Of a stretch of 64,000 bases of DNA, positions 27,649 through 37,100 are shown one piece after another. The notes below the pieces were generated by a model, which was not told the DNA's origin, did not search any database, and worked only from the letters and a program-made list of their open reading frames with translations. Both the position numbers and the translations under genes were made by a program. Position 1 is the stretch's first letter. Each line of letters begins with the position of its first letter. Location: positions 62,001 through 126,000 of the forward strand of contig DATEUJ010000053.1 in assembly GCA_035283185.1 (NCBI GenBank). The letters run 5' to 3'. This DNA is from DASSFZ01 sp035283185 (GTDB taxonomy: Bacteria > Chloroflexota > Anaerolineae > Fen-1058).

Positions 27649-28452
27649 CTATGCTGAGATCGCCCCATCTTTGCGCTTATTGAATTCGGCCAGCGCCTGG
27701 CTGATGAACCGCCATGCCGTGGGCAGCGCAAGGACGGCGCCGCCGGGCACGCTGAGCAGCGTCACGAGCTTCACCGCACTTTGCGCGGAGACGATGAAGG
27801 TCTTGACGAAGGTGTTGCGCGATTCAATCGCGATGCTCAACGCACGCTGATGCAGCGCGAGTGTCTGCGCGTCGGCGGGGCCGTGCCACAGGTTTTTCGC
27901 GTCCCCGCTCCAGCCGATCGACGTTCGGCACACCAATCGACCCTCGATCCGGGTTTCGACCCACGCGTAGCTGCCGACGTTTCGCAGCAGCGCATCGACG
28001 AACTCCTGGAACTGCCGGGTTACGGTGTCCAGGCCGGCGACGATCTTCTCGCCCAGACCGAAGCTGACGGCCGGCGTACCGGTCTGAATCTCGTTCAGCA
28101 GGGCGAGGGCTTCTGCTTCCGGATCGCCCAGCGCGGCCGCGGGCGACGAGGGGTCGAACGACGGCGCGGCCGCCTGTGCGCTGACGAACGTCTGCAGCCG
28201 CTCGACGGCGGCGTCGAGCGCGCGCTGAGCGGCCTCGACCTGCGACTCTCCGGTTGCCAGCGCCGCCGAAGCGGCCTCGAGATCGGCCGGCAGGTCGACG
28301 CGCCAGACCGGCGTATCCTCGACCGCCGATCCGGCTTCGAACGAGACTGCCTCCGCCATAGGAGGCGCGGCGGACCAGAAGTCCAGCACGCCGCCGAGCG
28401 CGATTGGCGCCTGAAACTCAAATGAGAATTGTGTTGCCTGATGATCGCTCAT
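27649..28452 (-). CDS. Helical protein with the shared C-terminal module and hydrophobic tail
   Basis: Protein of 267 residues from the ATG at 28452. The N-terminal 60 residues are beta-like (FSFEFQAPIALGGVLDFW). A long helical region follows (about 60-160). Residues 160-232 carry the same module as the neighbouring genes: WVETRIEGRLVCRTSIGWSG with GD at 183-184, LALHQRALSIAIESR (H201, R212). A hydrophobic segment (about 229-251) ends it and could be a membrane helix. Not a recognised family. Position between the peptidase and the 112-residue protein suggests a complex. Confidence 0.7.
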   Translation of the reverse strand: MSDHQATQFSFEFQAPIALGGVLDFWSAAPPMAEAVSFEAGSAVEDTPVWRVDLPADLEAASAALATGESQVEAAQRALDAAVERLQTFVSAQAAAPSFDPSSPAAALGDPEAEALALLNEIQTGTPAVSFGLGEKIVAGLDTVTRQFQEFVDALLRNVGSYAWVETRIEGRLVCRTSIGWSGDAKNLWHGPADAQTLALHQRALSIAIESRNTFVKTFIVSAQSAVKLVTLLSVPGGAVLALPTAWRFISQALAEFNKRKDGAISA

Positions 28453-28462
28453 GTTCAACACC

Positions 28463-28578
28463 GTAGGGCAGGTTTCTTACCTGCCCTCAGCAATGGCGGC
28501 TATGAAAGCCGCCCTACTGTTAAGTTGCGGGCCCCCAACCGCGTCCTCGTGGTTGGACACGCCCGCGCGGACGCGGGC
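28463..28578. repeat. Nested palindromes, REP-like
   Basis: GTAGGGC (28463-28469) and GCCCTAC (28511-28517) enclose two further hairpins (GCAGGT/ACCTGC and GGCGGC/GCCGCC), a three-way-junction layout. Directly after come CCAACC..GGTTGG (28535-28556) and GCCCGCG..CGCGGGC (28561-28578), which reappear in reverse orientation at 40200-40244. Confidence 0.75.
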
Positions 28579-28604
28579 TTCGAGCTTATCTAAAGAGCGG
28601 TGGT

Positions 28605-30515
28605 TCAGAGCGCCTTCAACGCGCCAAGCAGCCCTGCGGCCGCCGACACGGCTGTCTTGAGCATTTCCACCCGGTTCACCTGCGCCTGCTTCGTCATGTC
28701 CATGTGGATCGCCCACAGCGCCTCGTCCACCTCCCCCTGCCGGGCGGGGATGCACACCAACGCATCGCCGTCGATCGTGAAGCGCGATCTGGCGCGCAGT
28801 TGAGCCGACCCGCCGAACCGGCCCGACTCGTAGGTCACCGCGCTCATGTCGTCCGCCGTGTACGTCAGCACTTCCAGGCTGGAAATGTCGTCGACCGCTT
28901 TCTGGAGGGTCTCGCCGAGCTTGTCGGCGAATTTCTGCAGCGAGTCGGTCAGGCCGGCCTTCGCTTTGCCGATCGTTTCCATCAGGCCATAGTCTACCGC
29001 TGCTGCCGTCCCGCTGCTTGTGGCGGCGACAACCTGAGCCGGCGCCGGCTCACGGGGCGCCGCAACGGGTTGAAGGGTTACAGCGCCAATCTCCGGCCGT
29101 TCGCGAGCAGGCCCGTCTGCAACGGGCAATCGCACCGCCGGATCGCCGAGCACGACGTAGCTGCGCGCGTCGTTGTTCGCCGTCCACATGCCGGCCAGCT
29201 TCAGATCGTCGGGCATCGCGCCGAACTCGATCTCTTCAAGCTCGACGCTCAGGTCGGAAGATAATTCGGCGTATCGCTCGTTGAAATATTCGATCGCGGA
29301 GCCGATAGGGTGACCTTCCATCAGGCGCTTCAGGGTGCTCTTGAAGACCTCCGTCTGGCGGCCCGCGCGCTCCCACATGAATGAATAGCCCCAGGCTCGA
29401 TCGACATGGCCGACGACTGCCAGCGCGCCGCCCTTGGGGTGACCCAAAAGCCGCTGCGGGAGGCGCGCAATATACGACTGTGGCGCGATCTCCCGGCGCT
29501 TGCCGTCCTTGCGGATGAACTCGTCGAAGCGGGGCGTTCCGCCGCCGTAGCAGGCGAACAGGAACGCGATCAGGCCCAGCAGGCGCGCATCGTCGCCTAT
29601 GTCATCGGTGGAGAAGTAGTGCTCTTCGGGGATCGGCTTGCGCCAGGCATTCGGCCCGGGCCAGTCCTGGCATAGCAAAGCGCCCTGGTGGGACAACTGG
29701 CGCTCGTCGCCGTTGGGAAAGCCCATCCCGTGGCTCGCAGAGAACAGCAGGGCGGGTGTTTCCGTCCCGCCGAGCAGGGCGCTCAGATTTGCCTTGGTCG
29801 CTTCGTCTTTCAGCAGTGTGCGGAACGTCCAGTTCTTCTGATCCTGCGCTAACTCATCGGCAAGCGGCTCGACCAGCTCGACTGCGCTGAGGTTCGTCGC
29901 TTTGTCGTCGGGATTCTGCACGCCGAAGAACGCCGCCTTTCTCGGCAGCGCGATCTTGCCCCTTTCGGCGTCGACGACGCTGCGTGCATACTGCGCGTAT
30001 TCTTCCAGCGTGTCAAAGTGAATGCGGCCGACGGCATACTGCACGTCGAGCTGATACTGAAAGCGATAGGGGATGGTCTCCGGATCGCCGACGATCAGGA
30101 GGTAATAGGGCACTTTGTCCGGATCGGCGGGGCCAGGCCCCGCGCCGTGACGGGCCAGAAACGCGGTTTTCGATTCGTTCGGCCTGTAAGCGTTAACGTC
30201 GGCATACTCCCGGTAGCGCCCTCCGGCTTGAGCCTGGCGGTACGCCAGCAATTCGCTAAGCGCCTCGCGGATGGCCGGATCGGCGCCATGCGCGAAGATC
30301 ACGCCCCAGCCGGTCTGGGACACGTCTTTCGGATCCACTCCTTCTTTGACGCCGTAGTGCGATTCCTGACGTTGGCGCGCTTTCAGTTCGTCGATCTGCT
30401 CGACGTCAAGGCCCTCTCCGCGAGCCAGAGCCGACAAATCCTTTGCCGTCAGCGGAGGCAGCAGATACTCGCCGCTGGCGCCGTCGATGCCATTGAAGTA
30501 AAGCTCATCGCTCAT
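28605..30515 (-). CDS. Gingipain/caspase-like (clan CD, C25-type) peptidase with unknown C-terminal module
   Basis: Protein of 636 residues without signal peptide. Residues 136-166 read YYLLIVGDPETIPYRFQYQL and VQYAVGRI, typical of C25/gingipain-like proteases. The catalytic dyad is H262 in FSASHGMG and C322 in FLFACYGGG. A linker follows (about 465-505), then a helical segment and a module (541-628: VDDISSLEVLT, ARSRFTIDGD with GD at 583-584, EVDEALWAIH with H604, R615) shared with the two downstream genes. Without a signal it probably acts in the cytosol, as clan-CD enzymes of conflict systems do. Specificity unknown. Confidence 0.82.
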   Translation of the reverse strand: MSDELYFNGIDGASGEYLLPPLTAKDLSALARGEGLDVEQIDELKARQRQESHYGVKEGVDPKDVSQTGWGVIFAHGADPAIREALSELLAYRQAQAGGRYREYADVNAYRPNESKTAFLARHGAGPGPADPDKVPYYLLIVGDPETIPYRFQYQLDVQYAVGRIHFDTLEEYAQYARSVVDAERGKIALPRKAAFFGVQNPDDKATNLSAVELVEPLADELAQDQKNWTFRTLLKDEATKANLSALLGGTETPALLFSASHGMGFPNGDERQLSHQGALLCQDWPGPNAWRKPIPEEHYFSTDDIGDDARLLGLIAFLFACYGGGTPRFDEFIRKDGKRREIAPQSYIARLPQRLLGHPKGGALAVVGHVDRAWGYSFMWERAGRQTEVFKSTLKRLMEGHPIGSAIEYFNERYAELSSDLSVELEEIEFGAMPDDLKLAGMWTANNDARSYVVLGDPAVRLPVADGPARERPEIGAVTLQPVAAPREPAPAQVVAATSSGTAAAVDYGLMETIGKAKAGLTDSLQKFADKLGETLQKAVDDISSLEVLTYTADDMSAVTYESGRFGGSAQLRARSRFTIDGDALVCIPARQGEVDEALWAIHMDMTKQAQVNRVEMLKTAVSAAAGLLGALKAL

Positions 30516-30590
30516 TTCGTCTCCTCTCTGAAGTCAGCCGCCGGATGGATCACGCGAAGCGGAGCGGGAGCAGGGCCGCCGAGCGGCCGT

Positions 30591-32102
30591 TCAGGGATAA
30601 GAGCACTCACCAGTGTCCGGATCCCATGTCCCGCCGCTTGCCTCGCATTCAGCCTGGGGGTCGGGCGGCGGGTTGCAGGTCTCCGTGTCCGGATCCCAGA
30701 TCCAGCCCTGTGCCTCGCACTCGGCCTGGGGGTCGGGCGGCGGCTCACAGGTCTCGGTGTTTGGGTCCCAAATCCAGCCCTGTGCTTCACACTCGGCCTG
30801 GGGGTCAGGCGGCGGCTCACAGGTCTCCGCGTCCGGGTTCCAGATCCAGCCCTGGGCCTCGCAATCGGCCTGGGGGTCGGGTGGCGGCTCGCAGGTCTCG
30901 GTGTTCGGATCCCATATCCAGCCAATTTCCTCGCATGCGACCTGGGAATCTGGTTCTGGAATCGGCTCGAGACATATCTCAGCGGACGCATCCCATACCC
31001 AGCCGATTTCTTCGCATGCGGCCTGGGAGTCAAGCTCGGGATTCACCTCCAGACACATCTCCGCGGATGGATTCCAGACTCCTCCGATTTCTCCGCACTC
31101 AAATTGAGGATCGCCAAAGAAGCAGGTATCTCCATCAAAAACACCGCCCAAGGCTTCGCAGACTTCGGCCGGATCGTCCGCGTAGCAGGCGCCGGAGGAT
31201 TCGTCATAAACGCCCCCCATTTCTTCGCAAAACGCGGCGAATTCTTCTTCGATTTCCTGCAGAATGTCATCCGGGAACGGCTCGTACTCTTCGTCTACGC
31301 GTTCTAAGTCTTCATAGGCCCGTATTAGCTCCTCATCCTCGTAGTACACGAAGTCATCGTCCACCACCACGATCGATTCTTCAGTCAGCTCGAAAATGTC
31401 CGGATCGATCTGCTGGGCGCGGCCCGCCGCATCACTGTATCGTTGGAAGTCCATCCCAACGCCGACACGCAGGGCGCCGGTTGCCGTGGGCCGCTTGACG
31501 TCGAAGATTCCTTTCTGGAGCAACTTCCCGTCGGAATACACCAGGATTTCATATCGCCCCACGGGCAGCATGTTGCCCGGCTTGACGCCCAGGCCGCGCG
31601 CGCGTAACTGCTTTTTTCCGGGGCTGGAAGGCGGAACCGAAAACGGCTTTACCGGCAGCGGGATCTCCTGTCCATTCAGCTTCAGCGTTTGCGTGAAGTT
31701 GAACTGCTGCGGGCCGTTCTGGATGCCGAAGCCAAAGTATATTTTCTTCGCATCCAAAGGGAACGTCCAGGCCAGTTGTAGAATCTCAGGCCTCTTTTCG
31801 TCGTATTCACGCCCGAGCACCATCTGCTCGACGACCGTTCCGGCGATCGTGCTTCCGGGCTGATTGCTCTGCGACAGGTCAATCCCTCCGGCTGCAGGGG
31901 CGGTTGTCGCAGTGGGTGGTTGGCCGGCTGCCGGTTGGGCAGCGGTCGGCGGGGCGGCAGGTGGTGAGGCAGGTGGCAGGGCAGATTCAGGCTGAGCGGT
32001 TGGCGGCTGGGCCGTCGCCGGCTGGCTCCCGCCCCCACAGCCCGCAGCAACCAAGAGCGCGGCTATGGCGCAAAGAATGAGCGTGATGCGAAACGGTCTC
32101 AT
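30591..32102 (-). CDS. Lipoprotein with nine-unit Cys repeat
   Basis: Protein of 503 residues. The lipobox is LLVAAGC (C22). A Gln/Pro/Ala-rich linker leads to a beta domain (about 85-215: GTVVEQMVLGREYDEKRPEI, AWTFPLDAKKIYFGFGI, PFSVPPSSPGKKQ, GRYEILVYSDGKLLQKG) that closely matches the next upstream gene. The C-terminal 230 residues are nine units of C-E-x-x-G-W/G-x-W-x(6)-C, the last five in strict 24-residue register with PPPDPQAE spacers. It should be anchored outside the membrane with paired disulfides. ATG 32102 has GAGGAG upstream. Confidence 0.85.
   Translation of the reverse strand: MRPFRITLILCAIAALLVAAGCGGGSQPATAQPPTAQPESALPPASPPAAPPTAAQPAAGQPPTATTAPAAGGIDLSQSNQPGSTIAGTVVEQMVLGREYDEKRPEILQLAWTFPLDAKKIYFGFGIQNGPQQFNFTQTLKLNGQEIPLPVKPFSVPPSSPGKKQLRARGLGVKPGNMLPVGRYEILVYSDGKLLQKGIFDVKRPTATGALRVGVGMDFQRYSDAAGRAQQIDPDIFELTEESIVVVDDDFVYYEDEELIRAYEDLERVDEEYEPFPDDILQEIEEEFAAFCEEMGGVYDESSGACYADDPAEVCEALGGVFDGDTCFFGDPQFECGEIGGVWNPSAEMCLEVNPELDSQAACEEIGWVWDASAEICLEPIPEPDSQVACEEIGWIWDPNTETCEPPPDPQADCEAQGWIWNPDAETCEPPPDPQAECEAQGWIWDPNTETCEPPPDPQAECEAQGWIWDPDTETCNPPPDPQAECEASGGTWDPDTGECSYP
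30648..30935 (-). repeat. 72-base tandem coding repeat
   Basis: Four near-identical 72-base units encoding CEAQGWIWDPNTETCEPPPD plus PQAE, with more diverged units upstream to about 31250 and a partial unit at 30594-30647. High DNA identity between units implies recent expansion. Confidence 0.85.
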
Positions 32103-32143
32103 GAGGTTCTCCTCGAACTACGTCGAACGTCTATGACTTCGCG

Positions 32144-34006
32144 TCATGGAACGATGATCGCCCCAATACTGGATTCCGCTCCCGGCACGCCGCCCACGCC
32201 CCACCAACCCAGATCGCACGAGAAGGCTTGCCCGTAGTGGACACGCACGTAGTAAACCCCTGGCGCATTGGGCACGTTGAAGGTCAGGGATCCACTACCC
32301 TGGACACCCTCCGGGCCGGGTTGGCCGTTGTAGACGCACCCTTTCGGCTCGTTGATCGTCGCGTCGTCAGCGATGCCAACCAGAATCTGATCGATGCACC
32401 CCGGACAGCCGACGTCTTGTATGAAGTAGTTCACATTGACCGTGACGGAGCTGCCTGGCGCGGCGTGCGCGCGGTGCCCCTGTCCTTGAATTTGAACAGC
32501 CTCGATCGTGAACAATTCACTGCTGTCGACCAAGGGAAGTCCGGGAAGTGGAACCTCCGTCGGCGCTGGCATCGGCGTGGGTGTATCCGTGGGCGTCCGC
32601 GTGTGGGTCGGCGCGGCGGTGATCGTTCGAGTGGGCGACGGCGTGCGCGTCGCGGTTGGCGTCGGCGTCTTGGTCGGGCAGATCGGGCCTTTGACGGTGA
32701 TCTGCTCTTCGACGGATTGCCCGTCGCTGGAGCGAACGGTGAGCGCCCCGCGTTTCTCCACGCAGAACAGGCCGAACACTTCGAACGGCGTGCTGGCCTG
32801 CGGCGAGTTGTCGAACAGGATGGTGTAGGGCGGCACGCCTCCACGCGGCTCGACGAAGATCTCTTGCGCCCAGATGCCTACACCCTGCTCGTTCGTCCCC
32901 GCCTCGCGAAACGCGCCTGTGCGCCATATCAAGCCGAGCGGCGGCAGGCCGGGTGTGGTGGATGGTCGCGTTGGCGTGGGCGATGGCGTAAGAGTGACTT
33001 CCTCAGGCGCGCCAAATATGCAGGTCTCCTGCTCAAATACACCGCCGAGGGCTTCGCAGGCTTCCGCCGGATCGCCACTCACGGTGCAGGCGTTTGTCGA
33101 GTCGTCGTAATCGCCGCCTGCCTCTGCGCAGCGTGCGGCATTGCTCAGATCAGAAGCCGCTTCGATCGCTTGTTGAATATCATCCGGAAATGGCTCATAC
33201 TCTTCATCGACGTTGTCCTGGGCTGCATACGCCTCTACAAGCCCCTTCTCGTCATAGTATGCTAGTTCTTGGTCCACGGTTACGAGTGGTTCTTCGATCA
33301 GCTCGAAAATGCCCGGATCGATCTGCTGGACATCCGGCGCCAAATCACTGTAGCGATTGAAGTCCACCCCCACACCCACTTGCAGGGCGCTCGTCGCTAT
33401 GGGCTGCTTGACGTCGAAGACACCGGTCTGAAGCATCTTGCCGCTGGCGTACACAGTGATTTCGTATCGCCCTTCCGGAAACGTCTTGCCCGGCTTAACG
33501 GCCACCCCACGCGCGTGGAACTGCTTTTTACCGGGGCTGGACGGCGGCACCGAAAACGGTTTCACCGGGAGCGGAACTTCTTCTCCATTCAGCATCAGCG
33601 TCTGCGTAAAGCTAAACTGCTGTGGTCCATTCTCGATGCCGAAGCCGAAGTAGATTGTCTTGGAATCCACAGGGAAGGTCCAGGCCAGTTGGAGAATCTC
33701 CGGCTTCTGCGCGTCGTATTCACCCCCAAAGACCATCTGTTCCACAATCGTGCCGGCGATCGTGCTTCCGGGCTGGCTGCTGCGCGACATGTCGATGACT
33801 ATGCGCGTGGAGTCAATCGTCGCAGTGGCAGGTCGCGCCGTGGGCGCCTGGCCGGCCGCAGGTCGGGTGACAGCAGGCGGCGCAGGGGACTGGGTCCGGC
33901 CTGCTTGCGGTTCACCGGCCGGCGGCTGGGAGCCACCCCCACAGGCTACGGCCACCAGCAGAACCATAATGGCGCAAGCGATGATCATGGTGCGCAGCGG
34001 TCTCAT
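32144..34006 (-). CDS. Paralogous lipoprotein with extracellular domains
   Basis: Protein of 620 residues. Lipobox LLVAVAC (C22). The same beta domain as the downstream paralogue follows (TIVEQMVFGGEYDAQKPEI, AWTFPVDSKTIYFGFGIENG), then only two Cys units, then a domain (about 375-460: FREAGTNEQGVGIWAQEIFV, PPYTILFDNS, FEVFGLFCV) shared with the membrane protein at 48286-50073. A TPTPTATRTPSPT-type linker and a C-terminal CARDB-like domain (GSSVTVNVNYFIQDVGCPGC, GVYYVRVHYG) end it. ATG 34006 has AAGGAG eight bases upstream; the longer in-frame start is not used. Confidence 0.85.
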   Translation of the reverse strand: MRPLRTMIIACAIMVLLVAVACGGGSQPPAGEPQAGRTQSPAPPAVTRPAAGQAPTARPATATIDSTRIVIDMSRSSQPGSTIAGTIVEQMVFGGEYDAQKPEILQLAWTFPVDSKTIYFGFGIENGPQQFSFTQTLMLNGEEVPLPVKPFSVPPSSPGKKQFHARGVAVKPGKTFPEGRYEITVYASGKMLQTGVFDVKQPIATSALQVGVGVDFNRYSDLAPDVQQIDPGIFELIEEPLVTVDQELAYYDEKGLVEAYAAQDNVDEEYEPFPDDIQQAIEAASDLSNAARCAEAGGDYDDSTNACTVSGDPAEACEALGGVFEQETCIFGAPEEVTLTPSPTPTRPSTTPGLPPLGLIWRTGAFREAGTNEQGVGIWAQEIFVEPRGGVPPYTILFDNSPQASTPFEVFGLFCVEKRGALTVRSSDGQSVEEQITVKGPICPTKTPTPTATRTPSPTRTITAAPTHTRTPTDTPTPMPAPTEVPLPGLPLVDSSELFTIEAVQIQGQGHRAHAAPGSSVTVNVNYFIQDVGCPGCIDQILVGIADDATINEPKGCVYNGQPGPEGVQGSGSLTFNVPNAPGVYYVRVHYGQAFSCDLGWWGVGGVPGAESSIGAIIVP

Positions 34007-34077
34007 AGTGACCACTCCTTCTCCGGCAGCCACACCCTCACGGACGGAAGGGAACACGGACGACGATGAGGTCTCAT
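34003..34077 (-). other. Duplicated lipoprotein leader with 24-codon upstream frame
   Basis: About 35 bases containing ribosome binding site, ATG and first codons occur twice (34001-34035 and 34074-34110, about 80 percent alike by eye). The upstream copy opens a 24-codon frame starting MRP like both lipoproteins; its TGA overlaps the real ATG (ATGA). This may be a coupling leader or the scar of a lost third lipoprotein copy. Confidence 0.55.
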
Positions 34078-34108
34078 AGTGACCTATCCTTACTCTGGCT
34101 GCCACACT

Positions 34109-37100
34109 TCACTGCCCCGCCGGGGACGCCTCGCAGACTTGGCGGTACGGAACGTAATCGGGCAGATAAAGCCGCCACTCTTCGGGCGAGAGGCTGCGCC
34201 CAGCCAGCCGGCAAGCCAGCGCCCGCGCCTGCGCCGGGTCTTGCGCAGCGCTATCAAGGTCGGGCTGCAACTGGCGTGCGGATTGCGCGGCCCACACCAG
34301 GATGGCGTCTCCCAGGCTGGCGGCGTATTCCAGGCCATCCAGGCTGCGAGTGAACGCCGCGCTGTCGACAGGCCCTTCATAACCCAGCAGCGGCAGGCTT
34401 ATCTGGTTAAGCTCCCATTGCCAGTCGGCTAGATGGTTCTCATTGTCCGCGTAGATCAGGCTGGTGTTGCCGAACTCATCCGAGTTGAACCCCACCAGGA
34501 GCGGCTGCCCACCCGGAGTCACGGGTGCGGATTGTATGCGGTTCAGGTCGCTCCCATCCCATAGCTCGACGCCGATGGTCGTGTCGCCGGACACCAGAAA
34601 ACCGCCGTCGCTCACTGCCAGGGTCGTCACTTCGCCGGCGGCCTGCTTTTCATTCAGCAGTCTGCCTGATGCCGCATCCCACACTCTGATCATTTTATCC
34701 TGCCCGCCGGAGTAGAGCTTCGCGTCTTCGTAGTTATCGTAACTGAACGCCAGGCTCGCCACCGCTCCCGCGTGTCCCGCCAGCAAGTCGCCGATCGACT
34801 CCAGCGAGGCGGCATCGCGGCGATCGATGCTTCCATCTCCTTTACCGACGGCCACGGCTTTCCCATCCGCGCTGAAGGCCAGGCTCCGACCGGGCGCGCC
34901 GAGTTGGATTTGCTTGAGGGGCTGGCCGGTCCCCGTGTCCCACAGGAACAGCAGGCCATCGTCGCCGGTCGAGACGAGCAGGTCGCCGTCGAGCGGGCTG
35001 AAGGCCACGGCTCGCACCTGATCGGTGTGGCCGGCCAATGGATCCCCGATCGCCTGGCCCTGCCGCACATCCCACAAGCGCACGGTGTGATCTTCCCCGC
35101 CGGAAACCAGGATCGGCTGCTCCGATTCCGGGCGATACGCCAGCGCATTAATCTTCCCCGTGTGGCCGCGCAGGAAGTATCGCAGCACAGCCGTCTTTTT
35201 CAGGCTCGCGAGCAAATTGTCGAAGACCTGCGACGTAGGAGCAGTGTCATACGCCAGCACTCTGAGCAGCAACTGGCGGTCGAGCCTCGTGGCGGGTAAC
35301 GCGGCGGCGGCCGTGTCGAGCTGGCTGGAAAGCGCCAGACTCGACTGCTGCTGGGCGATCACGCCGAGTACGCCTGCGACCACGGCGGCGACGAAGGCCA
35401 CCACCGCTACGGTCGCGATGATGCGGGTGAGCCGGCGCTGCCGGGCCGCGGCCTGCGCCTCTTGTTCGGCGCGTTTTCTTTCGGCCTCGGCCGCCTGCTC
35501 GGCGGCGCGCGCCGCGCGCGATTGCTCTTCGGCGATGCGTCGCGCGGCCTCCAGCTCGCGCTGCCGCTGCTCTTCATTCTCGCGCTCCTCGCGCTCGTAA
35601 TGCTCTTCGGAGGCCGTGAGGAATTCGCGCTCCAGCTCTGTCATTTCCGCCGCGTGGTCCGGATCGGCGGCCCATTCGAGCGCCTGCACCAGCCGCAGGC
35701 CGCGATACAGGACGCCGCTCTCGCGCATCAGGTAGTCCCAGTCGTGGGCGCTCTTCGTCAGGTCACGGTGAATGCGCAGCCCTTCGCGGTTCTGGTCGAT
35801 CCATTCGTGGAGCCGGGGCCACTCGCGGATGAGCGCCTCGTGCGCCACCTCGGCCGTCGCTTCGGTAGTGACGACCAGGCGGTTATCCACCAACTTCTTC
35901 AGCGCCGCGTCGACCAGCGGCTTCTCTTCTGCGCGCGGGCTAAGCTCGGCCAGGCCGGCGCGGCGGCGCGTGTCCTGCGCGCCTTCGCCCAATTCCACCA
36001 GCCGCAAGAAGATGCGGCGGGCGATGGCTTGCTGCTCCGGCGACAGCTCTTGATACACGGCCTCGGCCGTCTTGGCGATCGCGCCGCGAATACCGCCCGC
36101 TTCGGCGTAACCCCGCAGCGTCATCAGGCGTCCCCGGCGGCGCTTCCACGTCTCGAGCAGGGCGTGCTGCATCAGCGGCAAGGCCCCAGGCTCGTCGCCC
36201 ACCTCCTTCAGGATCACGTCCACCAAGCCCGGCTCGAAATCCCAGCCGCCCGCGCGGGCCGGTTCCTCGATCGCGCGCCGCAGCTCGGCCGGGGTCATCG
36301 GTCCCACGAATTCCTGTTTAGTGGAGACCGCCTCGCGCAGGTTGTGGTACTGCGCACAGTGCGCGTAAAAGTCGGCGCGGAAGACGATGATGACGATGGT
36401 CGGGCCGTCGGTCTGTTCCGAAGAGGCATAGATCAGGTTGTCGATGAACGCCTTGCGCTCGGCCTCGTCCTTGCACTGGGTGAAGACCTCCTCGAACTGA
36501 TCCACGACGAGGACCAGGCGGCTGCCTCCGCTCCAACTGAGGATTTTGCGCACGGTCAAATGCAGCGTGCGCTCGTCCTTCCGCAGATCGTCGATCAGGG
36601 CCGTCGTGGCCGTGAGCGACTCCGCGTCGCGCGTGAGGGACGAGGCCAGCGCCTCCAGCGGCCGTGCCGTCGGAGTGACGATGTGCACCTGCCATGCCGT
36701 GCTGCCCTCGGGCGGCAGCGTGCCGTCGGCCAGCGGCGTACCGCGCTTGAGCGCAGGCAAGACTCCCGCGCGCACCACGGATGACTTGCCGCTGCCAGAC
36801 GCGCCGATGATGACGGGCAGAAAGCGGCTGGTGCGCAGCTTGCCCGTCAGCTTGGCGGTGAGCAGCTCGCGGCCGTAGAACTTGTCGGCGTCGTTTTCGG
36901 TGAAGTATTCCAGGCCCTTGAACGGCGGTTCGCCCGGCGCGGGTGCTTCGGCGTCTGGCTCCTCCCCGAACAAGCGCCCTTTGCGGATGCGCATGAACAA
37001 GACGGGAATCGCCCACTCGATCCGGTTGCGATCGAACACTTGCAGGCGGGACTGATTGAGCGCGCGATCCACTTCGCCGTGCTCGGCCAGCCGCGCGTAG

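Noticed and set aside
30594..31250. 72-base periodic repeat that could suggest a CRISPR array
   Set aside because: The repeats are continuous, coding and in frame with a lipoprotein; there are no variable spacers.
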